A stretch of DNA of 13,118 bases, taken from contig CAYMUX010000094.1 in the NCBI GenBank assembly GCA_964393845.1, positions 1 through 13,118 of the forward strand, read 5' to 3'. The position numbers and the translations under genes were made by a program. The DNA comes from UBA6902 sp964393845 (GTDB lineage: Bacteria; Nitrospirota; Thermodesulfovibrionia; UBA6902). The notes beneath the pieces are model-generated. The model worked only from the letters and a program-made list of their open reading frames with translations, was not told the origin of the DNA and made no database searches. The first letter of the stretch is position 1; each line of letters starts with the position of its first letter. Shown piece after piece: positions 6,638 to 13,118 of the stretch.

Positions 6638-8140
6638 ATGGCTGAGAACAATCCAGGATTAGAAAAAGAAAGTAACGATAACTTAGCCGAAGGCGCCAAA
6701 GGCGGGGCAATAGCATTTGCCCTTAAGATATCCAATACGGTTTTAGGCTTTTTAAATCAAGTCATCCTGGCGCGGATTTTAGGCGCCGGCGGGGTCGGAG
6801 AGGTCATACTTGCTATAACCGTAGTGAGGATAGCCGTCCAGATTGCAAAGTTCGGGATGGAAGAGACCATGATGAAATTCATCCCTCTCTATATCGACCG
6901 GAAAGATGACTCAAAATTAAAAGGGACGATTTCATTTGCAATAAAATTCTGCCTCCTCTTTTCAATTATATTCATGCTGCTCGTAATGGTGTCTTCAAAG
7001 TTCATTTCAATTAATATTTTTCATTCCGAAGGGCTGTTAAAATTAATGCCTGTGGTGGTATTAGCAATCCCTGCATGGGTCATAAGGGATGTAATCGGGG
7101 GCATATTGAGGGGATATAAAGACGTATTCAGGTCATTGATTCCGGAATCACTTATCTCACCTGTTATTAAGATATTGGTTTTTTTACTTTTACTCTTTAA
7201 AGGGATATCCCCTTTCTATGCAATTATTGCCTTTGCCGCAGGGGAAATACTCTCTGTAATTGTCTCAATCAGATTCCTTCAAATCAGGCTGGGCGCATTG
7301 AAACCGGTCAAGGGGCAATGTGAAAAGAGAAAAGTCATGGATGTCGCATATACCATCATATTTACCGGCATGAGCGTTATGCTCTATACCCAGGCTGATA
7401 TCTGGATACTCGGTATGTTCAAATCCACGGAGATTGTCGGGATATACGGAATAGCAACAAAACTCGTTCTCCTGGTATACTTTCCCATGATGGCCTTTGC
7501 AGCTGTCATCCCTTCATTAATATCATCTATTCATGCCTCCGGGGACCTTGCTGAACTGAAAAAGGTTGTAAGTGAAAGTACGCGGTGGATTCTGAGCATG
7601 GCGATGCCGATAATCCTGATACTTATTATTGAAGGAAAATATATCTTGAAGTATTTCTATGGCCCGGAATTTACAGCAGGTTATGTCGTGGTTGTAATTC
7701 TTACCATCGGACAGATGATAAAAGCAGGCGCCGGATTGATCGGAGTAATCTTGCAAATGACGGGCGAGCACAAGGTATACATGAAAGTGAATATTATATT
7801 TGGGATACTAAATATCATTTTAAATATTTTATTAGTGCCCCGATATGGAATGACAGGCGCGGCTGCGGCTACGGCATTTTGTCTTTCCATGGTAGATATA
7901 ATCTCTATTTTTATTATTTACAAGAGGATGTCGATTCTTACATTGGCAAAAGGGATAAAATTTGATATTGTATTTATTGCCGTCGTCACAGCCGTTTATT
8001 TCTTATTCAATTATAGTGATTTTTATATTGGACACCATCTCCTTTTATTTGTCGCCATTACGGTTTATCTCTGGAAGTCAATATCTAATCATGACATCCC
8101 CTGGAAACTTTTGATTGGAAAGTATGTTGATAACCGATAA
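6638..8140 (+). CDS. Polysaccharide flippase, Wzx/MATE-like (MOP superfamily)
   Basis: This 500-residue polytopic membrane protein has about 12-14 hydrophobic segments. After a short polar N terminus the first segments read GGAIAFALKISNTVLGFLNQ and LARILGAGGVGEVILAI, the hallmark opening of the polysaccharide transporter (PST/Wzx) branch of the MOP superfamily; these flip polyprenyl-diphosphate-linked glycans across the inner membrane. The length is normal for Wzx or MurJ-like proteins, and the context (membrane glycosyltransferases, no cell-division genes) favours a Wzx-type role over MurJ. No Shine-Dalgarno is visible before the ATG; the next Met is at residue 74, so the start is still the best choice. 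It follows the lipoprotein gene by 12 bp and precedes the glycosyltransferase by 12 bp, indicating cotranscription. The glycan substrate is unknown. Confidence 0.9.
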   Translation: MAENNPGLEKESNDNLAEGAKGGAIAFALKISNTVLGFLNQVILARILGAGGVGEVILAITVVRIAVQIAKFGMEETMMKFIPLYIDRKDDSKLKGTISFAIKFCLLFSIIFMLLVMVSSKFISINIFHSEGLLKLMPVVVLAIPAWVIRDVIGGILRGYKDVFRSLIPESLISPVIKILVFLLLLFKGISPFYAIIAFAAGEILSVIVSIRFLQIRLGALKPVKGQCEKRKVMDVAYTIIFTGMSVMLYTQADIWILGMFKSTEIVGIYGIATKLVLLVYFPMMAFAAVIPSLISSIHASGDLAELKKVVSESTRWILSMAMPIILILIIEGKYILKYFYGPEFTAGYVVVVILTIGQMIKAGAGLIGVILQMTGEHKVYMKVNIIFGILNIILNILLVPRYGMTGAAAATAFCLSMVDIISIFIIYKRMSILTLAKGIKFDIVFIAVVTAVYFLFNYSDFYIGHHLLLFVAITVYLWKSISNHDIPWKLLIGKYVDNR

Positions 8141-8152
8141 GTATTAAAAGCC

Positions 8153-9790
8153 ATGAAGATGAAAAGAGAATATATATTGCTTGCCTGTATCATGCTCGTC
8201 GGCATAATAGCGCGAATAATTAAGTTTGACAACCCGGCCTTTGTATTGGATACCGTTGCCTTTTCGCGTCTGGGTAAAAACCTGGTCGAATACGGCAGAT
8301 ACAATTTCGGCGAAAACTATAATATGGGGGTCTTCTTCCCGCCCGGATACCCATTGTTCATAGGCTTGCTCAATTTGATAGTCAAGGACCTTTTTGTTTC
8401 AGCCAAACTTGTGTCATTCATTTCAAGCTGTATGACTATTCTTCTCTCTTATCTTGTAGGTAAGGAGCTGTACAACAAGGAATCCGGCCTGTTTGCAGCC
8501 TTTGTTTATGCGCTGTATCCGGTCATATTGATAGTTTCGGTTGATGCATATTCAGACGCCCTGTTCTTTTGCTTTCTTCTTCTGTCAATTTATCTATTCC
8601 TGATATCGCTGAAGAGAGACAATTATTTCATGGCCGCCCTGATTGGGATATCTCTTGCAATGACCTACCTCACCCGCCCGGAGGGCCAGTTCCTCTTACT
8701 GCTCCCGCTTTTGCAGGTGTTCGGAGTGTTCGGCGAAAAAATTTATTTCAATAGAAAATACTTTCTTAAAGCAGCTTTCATTTTCCTGATCTTTGGACTC
8801 ATCATCTCTCCGTATATGCTGTTTCTCAAGAATTATACGGGAAAGTTCAGCCCGACCGGAAAAGCCAATATCAGCATACTGCTCGGAGAGCTTAGCGATG
8901 AAAGGGAATATCACGAGGTAGTAAATGCCCCTGATAACCTCTATGACAGGGCCGCCTTTGCTTTAACAAAGGATAAAAGCGAGCTGCAAGGCTGGAACAG
9001 GAAAGAAAACCGGTCATTGAAGGAATACATTTTAAAAGACCCCCTCACTTTTGCAAAGAGATACCTAAAAAATGTCCTGCGTGAAATAAAAACCATGAAT
9101 AAACTTCTTATTCCGATAGCCTTGCCGCTTTTCTTCGCATTCTTTAACAGGGAATTGTTTAGAAACAGGATCAGGTTGATATTCATGATATTTCCATTAT
9201 TGTTTTTTTTCATGTACCCCATGTTTATTATAATTGAGAAACAAACCCTTCTTATCGTCGTATTCCTCATATATTTTTCATCCGGCGGCTTTTCAAATTC
9301 ACAGCAGGCTGTTTCAGGCTTGATGAATTATTACGGTTTTGAAAAAAACATGGCCCTTCAATTGGTGGAGAAAAATATTAAATACCTGATCATTGTCATA
9401 TTGGTTTTAAGCAGTTTGTCATATATGAAATATTCAAGTTTTGATAAAGTGCCGAAACCCGTCGAACATGACAGGGCCGGACTTTACCTGAAAGAGAATG
9501 TCCGGGCGGGATATGAAAAAATCAATGTCATGTCCGCAAAACCTTATGTAAGCTACTTCAGCGATGCAAGGTTTACCATGATGCCATATGCCGGCAGCGC
9601 TGACGTGGTTAACTTTGCCGGATTGTATGACGTTGACTATATTGTTATTGATGAAAGGTTCCTCGGCAGGTGGGACTCTTATAATGAATTGATTGAAATG
9701 CATAAGCACACTGATCAAGTGGAGCTTTTTTACGAGGATCATTCGGATAAGTTGATCAGGTTATTTAGGGTTAAGAAATCCAACTCATGA
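8153..9790 (+). CDS. GT39/ArnT-like membrane glycosyltransferase (GT-C fold)
   Basis: This 545-residue protein has a multi-span N-terminal region (about 10 or more segments, residues 7-426) and a soluble C-terminal part (about 430-545) expected in the periplasm. The first loop after membrane segment 1 carries acidic residues (D26, D33) and then FFPPGYPLF (61-69). An early Asp followed by a PxYP-like motif is typical of GT-C enzymes such as PMT/GT39 and ArnT/GT83, which use polyprenyl-phosphate sugars on the outer face of the inner membrane. A conserved-looking TRPEGQ follows a membrane segment near residue 174. An alternative ATG lies two codons downstream (8159); neither has a clear Shine-Dalgarno. 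It is the last gene of the radA-lipoprotein-flippase run and probably acts on the flipped lipid-linked product. Acceptor (lipid A, glycan or protein) is unknown. Confidence 0.85.
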   Translation: MKMKREYILLACIMLVGIIARIIKFDNPAFVLDTVAFSRLGKNLVEYGRYNFGENYNMGVFFPPGYPLFIGLLNLIVKDLFVSAKLVSFISSCMTILLSYLVGKELYNKESGLFAAFVYALYPVILIVSVDAYSDALFFCFLLLSIYLFLISLKRDNYFMAALIGISLAMTYLTRPEGQFLLLLPLLQVFGVFGEKIYFNRKYFLKAAFIFLIFGLIISPYMLFLKNYTGKFSPTGKANISILLGELSDEREYHEVVNAPDNLYDRAAFALTKDKSELQGWNRKENRSLKEYILKDPLTFAKRYLKNVLREIKTMNKLLIPIALPLFFAFFNRELFRNRIRLIFMIFPLLFFFMYPMFIIIEKQTLLIVVFLIYFSSGGFSNSQQAVSGLMNYYGFEKNMALQLVEKNIKYLIIVILVLSSLSYMKYSSFDKVPKPVEHDRAGLYLKENVRAGYEKINVMSAKPYVSYFSDARFTMMPYAGSADVVNFAGLYDVDYIVIDERFLGRWDSYNELIEMHKHTDQVELFYEDHSDKLIRLFRVKKSNS

Positions 9791-9856
9791 TTATTTTCCG
9801 CTATTCTTGAAAAAGCACAAGCCTGCTTTACGTCAAACAGAAATAAGAATTAATTA

Positions 9857-9865
9857 TGTTATAAT
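9857..9865 (+). promoter_or_regulatory. Candidate extended -10 promoter of the radical SAM gene
   Basis: TGTTATAAT is a perfect extended -10. It lies inside an inverted repeat, TTAATTAT (9850-9857), GTT, ATAATTAA (9861-9868). No good -35 is present, as is usual for extended -10 promoters. Transcription from here would give a leader of roughly 100 nt before the ATG at 9976. The surroundings are very AT-rich, so the palindrome could be chance. Confidence 0.45.
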
Positions 9866-9961
9866 TAACAATGCCGTTTATTAAACCCTGCACAAACTTT
9901 GCGCTTCATCTATCCAAATAAAATGATTGTAAAATTCAAAAGTTTTTCAGGATACAGTATA

Positions 9962-9966
9962 AAGGA
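9962..9966 (+). promoter_or_regulatory. Shine-Dalgarno deciding the radical SAM start
   Basis: AAGGA directly abuts the ATG at 9967 (0 nt spacing, too close to work) but is 9 nt from the ATG at 9976. This favours the second ATG, which also gives the usual family N terminus MKVLLVNP. Confidence 0.65.
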
Positions 9967-9975
9967 ATGGAAGAT

Positions 9976-11373
9976 ATGAAAGTTCTATTAGTAAATCCTA
10001 TTACAAGTGAAAGAGGCATGTTTGCCGCTACTCCTAACCTTGGCCTAGGCTACCTGGCCACCGCGCTTAGAAGAAACGGTTTTGAAGTCGATATATGGGA
10101 CGGCATGAAAAAGGATATGACGAAAAAGATACTTGAGGAAAGATTAAAAAGGCTTGATTATAATGTGGTAGGCATTCAGGTATATACTTGCAGCATTCAG
10201 GAAGCTCAGGAAGCTTTAAGTCTGGTTAAATCACTTAACCCTGAGATTATCAGGATAATTGGAGGAGCTCATATTTCAGGTGATTCTGAAAACGCAATGA
10301 ACCAATTGGATGCGGATTTTGCATTCAGGGGAGAGGCAGAGATAGGCCTGCCGAAACTTCTTAAAAAGATAAACGGTAAAGAAAACTGCGCATATGAAAA
10401 TATCCATCATCTAATATGGAGAGACAACGGGAAAATTATTCGAAATGAGTTGAGGCCGATTGAAGATGTGACATCTTTAGGCCTGCCCAGTTGGGATTTG
10501 ATTGATCCGAATGAATACCCTAACGCCCCTATCGGGGCTTTTGTGAAGAACTTTCCCTTAGCCACTATTTCATGTACGCGGGGATGTCCCCATCATTGCA
10601 CGTATTGCGCAAATGCACTCATTATGGGGAGACAGGTCCGGGCAAGAAGCAAGGAATCTATTTTAGAAGAATTAGAATTATTGTACGAAAAATATGGCGT
10701 CAAGGAGTTCCAGATAATCGATGACAATTTTACATCCAAAAAGTCTTTGGCGATAGGTGTATGCGAAGGAATAATTGAGAAGGGGTTAAAGATAGGTTTC
10801 ACGTTTCCAAATGGAGTTCGGGTAGAGTCTCTTAGTGAAGAGATGCTGAAATTACTGGAAAAGGCCGGTTGTTATTCCATTGGGATGGCAATCGAATCCG
10901 GCTCGCAAAGAATTATAGATCACATGAAGAGAAGGCAGAAGCTTGAAACAATAAGGGAAAAAGTTGAGCTTGTAAATCGGATTACCAAAATCAGGATGAC
11001 AGGTTTCTTTATTCTCGGGTACCCGGCTGAGGAGAGGGAGGATATTCTAAAAACAATAAAGCTGGCAAAAGAACTGCCTCTTAAAAGGGCCCAGTTTACT
11101 ATATGGATTCCGGTGCCGGGCAGCGAAATGACTGAAACACTGAAAAGAGAGGGCAAACTAAATATTAAAAATTTAAGCAGTGTCGTTTTAAACCAGATAA
11201 ATTATGTCCCGGAAAATCTTACCTCAGATGAACTTCAGAAATTGCTTCGAAGGGCATATTTTGAATTTTATTTCAGGCCCCAAATTATACTCGGCCTGTT
11301 AGCGGAAATACAATCTTTAGAGCACCTGAAAAATATATTGCGAAGAGTAAAAAGAATGTGGAAAGCAGAATAA
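9976..11373 (+). CDS. B12-binding domain radical SAM protein
   Basis: This 465-residue enzyme (3 residues longer if the ATG at 9967 is used) is cytoplasmic or membrane-peripheral. The N-terminal cobalamin-binding Rossmann domain spans about residues 1-150, with the family phrases VLLVNP, NLGLGYLATALR, IIGGAHIS and FRGEAEIG. It lacks the DxHxxG lower-ligand motif, as is usual for this subfamily. The radical SAM domain follows with the 4Fe-4S motif CPHHCTYC (Cys204, 208, 211) and an extra Cys200 just before it. IIDDNFT (247-253), IESGS (306-310) and FFILGYP (344-350) are further typical blocks. Related enzymes methylate or cyclise lipids, pigments, antibiotics or cofactors; the substrate here cannot be read. 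Flanking glycosyltransferases and a flippase suggest tailoring of an envelope lipid or glycan, which is inference. It converges on the gene to its right with a 61-bp gap. Confidence 0.92.
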   Translation: MKVLLVNPITSERGMFAATPNLGLGYLATALRRNGFEVDIWDGMKKDMTKKILEERLKRLDYNVVGIQVYTCSIQEAQEALSLVKSLNPEIIRIIGGAHISGDSENAMNQLDADFAFRGEAEIGLPKLLKKINGKENCAYENIHHLIWRDNGKIIRNELRPIEDVTSLGLPSWDLIDPNEYPNAPIGAFVKNFPLATISCTRGCPHHCTYCANALIMGRQVRARSKESILEELELLYEKYGVKEFQIIDDNFTSKKSLAIGVCEGIIEKGLKIGFTFPNGVRVESLSEEMLKLLEKAGCYSIGMAIESGSQRIIDHMKRRQKLETIREKVELVNRITKIRMTGFFILGYPAEEREDILKTIKLAKELPLKRAQFTIWIPVPGSEMTETLKREGKLNIKNLSSVVLNQINYVPENLTSDELQKLLRRAYFEFYFRPQIILGLLAEIQSLEHLKNILRRVKRMWKAE

Positions 11374-11434
11374 TTAACTTTTCGTGATCTTCCTTAATTT
11401 TAATATCCTGATCGATGTATCAGACTTGTTCTTG

Positions 11435-12967
11435 TTATAATTCAGATCGTTTTATAATATCCAATGTTTTTGTTTTAATACCGCGATTCTTAAGAGACTT
11501 CAGATCATAAGTTGCTGATACAAAAACATGATTATCCAGGTGATATTCCCTGATAATATCTTCTATGCCTTCTTCCATATCCTCCGGTTTAACAACAACA
11601 AAATAAATAAAGACATATTCTTTGTCACCGATTTGTATCTTATAATTCTCCCTTCCAATTTTAACCGCCTTATAAAAAGGCGCTGAATGCATGAGTTCAA
11701 TAATAACGTGGGGATTATGAAATGTACCCAGCACCGCGATCTTATTTTCATCGATATTGGTTATCTCTTTGGCCAGGGATTGAAATGTCTCCATTCTGTC
11801 TTCAAGCAAGGTATTGCTTTTAAACAGGCTGCCACTGGGTCTCAGGATTGAAAATGAAGGAGCGGTTAAAAAGAAGTTACTTAAAACAATAATTATAGTA
11901 AGGACTGTTGCATATCTCGGCGCCTTCTCGAAGAAAAGGACAACGATTATTACTAAAAGAGGGAGTACGGTGATCATATTGTGCCTTGCGTTATTCCCTA
12001 TCATGACCAGCCAGAAAACGGTCGGCAGCGCAGCCCAGGAAATTATAAAGGCCAGAATATCGCTTCTTCTTTTGAAAAGATAAAATATAAATGAGATCAA
12101 CCCCATGCAAAAAGTTGCTATCCCTGCACCATAAGCTATAGGCTTTGCCTGTGCTATGTAATACCCTATCGCCGATGGAAGAATAAGGGAAAATGCATAC
12201 CATTTGGACAGCCCTTCTTTTGACATAGTAGTGCCGCTTGACGGGCCGAGAATCATATTTCTCAAGATTAAAAACAGGACGCCGGATATCAAAATCATCA
12301 GGAAGGAACCGGCAATTGTTCCCTTGTCCCTGATCTTCCTCATCATAAGCAGGCCGAAATAAACCCCTGTAACCAGGACGATATCAGATTTAAATAGAAA
12401 TGCAATTGTCAGGAATACCCCTGCAGGAAACAGGAAAAAATATCCCCGGCTTTTCCGGTCGCTATCAATCCCTGAAAGATAGAAATTCAACGATACCAGC
12501 AAAAAGAAAAAGGCAACAAGGTGAGGGAAGCCCATGATAGTGGACTGATAAAATGAGGGGGCAAAAATAAGGGCGAGAACTGAATAAAAGGCGATAATAG
12601 AGTTCCTGAAAAGTTGTTTGATTAAGAAGAATGCGGGGATAATTGTCAACGTTCCGAACACAGCATTAGTGTAATTCATAACTATAGGTAAATATGAATA
12701 GTCATAATTCAGCTGCTTCATGAACCACTTGAGATACAAAATGTATAAGGGAATAACATCAGTAAAATAAAAATTTGAAAACGCTGCATCTGAACCGTGA
12801 TTTAACATGTCGATGACACTAACCGCAATTTTTGTCGCATCGATTTCACCAAAACCTTTTAACACGAAAGGGAAGTGTGTAATAATGGAAATAATTAAAA
12901 GAAGAGGAAGATAATATGGCTTATTTTCCCGGAAATTATCGTAGAGTGACAATATGCAAACCTCCAT
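11435..12967 (-). CDS. GT39-like membrane glycosyltransferase (GT-C fold)
   Basis: This 510-residue protein has its first membrane segment at about 18-36 and many more up to about residue 369, followed by a soluble tail (about 375-510). The first loop holds GFGEIDATKIA (E41, D43), an acidic position like the catalytic Asp of GT39/ArnT-type enzymes. NARHNM near 326-331 resembles the basic motif before a late membrane segment in this group. The layout matches the other glycosyltransferase at 8153-9790, including a C-terminal periplasmic domain, but they look too different for a recent duplication. Start choice: GGAGG (12961-12965) lies just inside this ATG and is 8 nt before an in-frame TTG at 12952; that TTG would give 505 residues and may be the true start. 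Substrate and acceptor are unknown. Confidence 0.82.
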   Translation of the reverse strand: MEVCILSLYDNFRENKPYYLPLLLIISIITHFPFVLKGFGEIDATKIAVSVIDMLNHGSDAAFSNFYFTDVIPLYILYLKWFMKQLNYDYSYLPIVMNYTNAVFGTLTIIPAFFLIKQLFRNSIIAFYSVLALIFAPSFYQSTIMGFPHLVAFFFLLVSLNFYLSGIDSDRKSRGYFFLFPAGVFLTIAFLFKSDIVLVTGVYFGLLMMRKIRDKGTIAGSFLMILISGVLFLILRNMILGPSSGTTMSKEGLSKWYAFSLILPSAIGYYIAQAKPIAYGAGIATFCMGLISFIFYLFKRRSDILAFIISWAALPTVFWLVMIGNNARHNMITVLPLLVIIVVLFFEKAPRYATVLTIIIVLSNFFLTAPSFSILRPSGSLFKSNTLLEDRMETFQSLAKEITNIDENKIAVLGTFHNPHVIIELMHSAPFYKAVKIGRENYKIQIGDKEYVFIYFVVVKPEDMEEGIEDIIREYHLDNHVFVSATYDLKSLKNRGIKTKTLDIIKRSEL

Positions 12968-12985
12968 CTCGTTGATTGGATAATA

Positions 12986-12994
12986 ATTATAACA
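12986..12994 (-). promoter_or_regulatory. Candidate extended -10 promoter of the minus-strand glycosyltransferase
   Basis: The minus strand reads TGTTATAAT, a perfect extended -10 identical to the one before the radical SAM gene, with the 12-mer ATGTTATAATTA shared. The predicted start is near 12979, giving a leader of about 12 nt to the ATG (12967) or 27 nt to the alternative TTG (12952). No good -35 is seen. The rest of 12995-13118 shows no gene that I can support. Confidence 0.45.
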
Positions 12995-13118
12995 TTATAT
13001 TCAAGATCGTACTTTGGATCAGGAAAAGTACAATTGCACGGCTGTTCCCTATTAGTTTATGGATTATTTTTCAATCCAGTAATTATTCAGCACGAGAATA
13101 TCCAGCCCGTTAGTAAAA

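Noticed and set aside
9812..9829. Hairpin AAAGCA-6 nt-TGCTTT after the glycosyltransferase, considered as a terminator
   Set aside because: The stem has only 6 bp, is AT-rich and no T-run follows, so it does not meet intrinsic terminator criteria.
9866..9975. Cobalamin riboswitch upstream of the B12 radical SAM gene
   Set aside because: The leader is only about 100 nt, too short for a full cobalamin riboswitch, and no B12-box-like sequence was seen.
11408..11423. Hairpin CTGAT-6 nt-ATCAG between the converging radical SAM and glycosyltransferase genes
   Set aside because: The 5-bp stem has low GC and no clear T-run follows; it could help termination but cannot be supported.
13009..13031. 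Inverted repeat GTACTTT-9 nt-AAAGTAC upstream of the minus-strand glycosyltransferase
   Set aside because: It is a single 7-bp AT-rich stem with no T-run on either strand; position upstream of a promoter is suggestive but too weak to call an operator.
1..13118. Mobile elements, CRISPR arrays or phage genes
   Set aside because: No transposase, integrase, regularly spaced repeats or phage structural proteins were found, and the tRNA shows no adjacent duplicated 3' end that would mark an attachment site.

Overview
The window looks like chromosome from a Gram-negative, probably anaerobic or microaerobic bacterium. The evidence is a six-haem c-type cytochrome with a Sec signal, an outer-membrane-type lipoprotein, a MacB-type export permease, a DUF362/ferredoxin protein and a cobalamin-dependent radical SAM enzyme. 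This mix is common in Nitrospirota and Desulfobacterota-like lineages, but that placement is inference from gene content only. I see no insertion sequence, CRISPR array, phage gene or integrase. No stretch longer than 300 bases lacks a gene or RNA.

Left part (1-2626, + strand): the end of a MacB/LolD-type ABC ATPase overlaps the start of its FtsX/MacB permease by one base. A DUF362 protein with two C-terminal 4Fe-4S clusters follows after 30 bp. Converging on these is a multihaem cytochrome gene (2654-4261, - strand). Its start is corrected here to an inner ATG with a GGAGG ribosome site and a clear signal peptide. Next to it is a CAT-anticodon tRNA (4439-4515, - strand).

Middle (4580-9790, + strand): a compact control region lies between the tRNA and radA. 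It holds an exact 9-bp tandem repeat and an 8-bp-arm palindrome that overlap candidate promoters in both directions. radA seems to be transcribed from a promoter whose -10 ends 5 bp before the ATG, which suggests a leaderless mRNA. radA leads a tight run of genes: a LolA/LolB-like lipoprotein, a Wzx-type flippase and a GT39/ArnT-like membrane glycosyltransferase. A housekeeping repair gene is thus fused to an envelope-glycan cassette.

Right part (9791-13118): a cobalamin-binding radical SAM gene has its own 5' region with an extended -10 box. Converging on it is a second GT39-like membrane glycosyltransferase (- strand), also behind an extended -10. Taken together, 5945-12967 reads as an envelope glycan or glycolipid assembly locus: flippase, two polyprenyl-phosphate-sugar-type transferases, a lipoprotein and a possible lipid- or glycan-tailoring radical SAM enzyme. 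The substrates cannot be read from the sequence.
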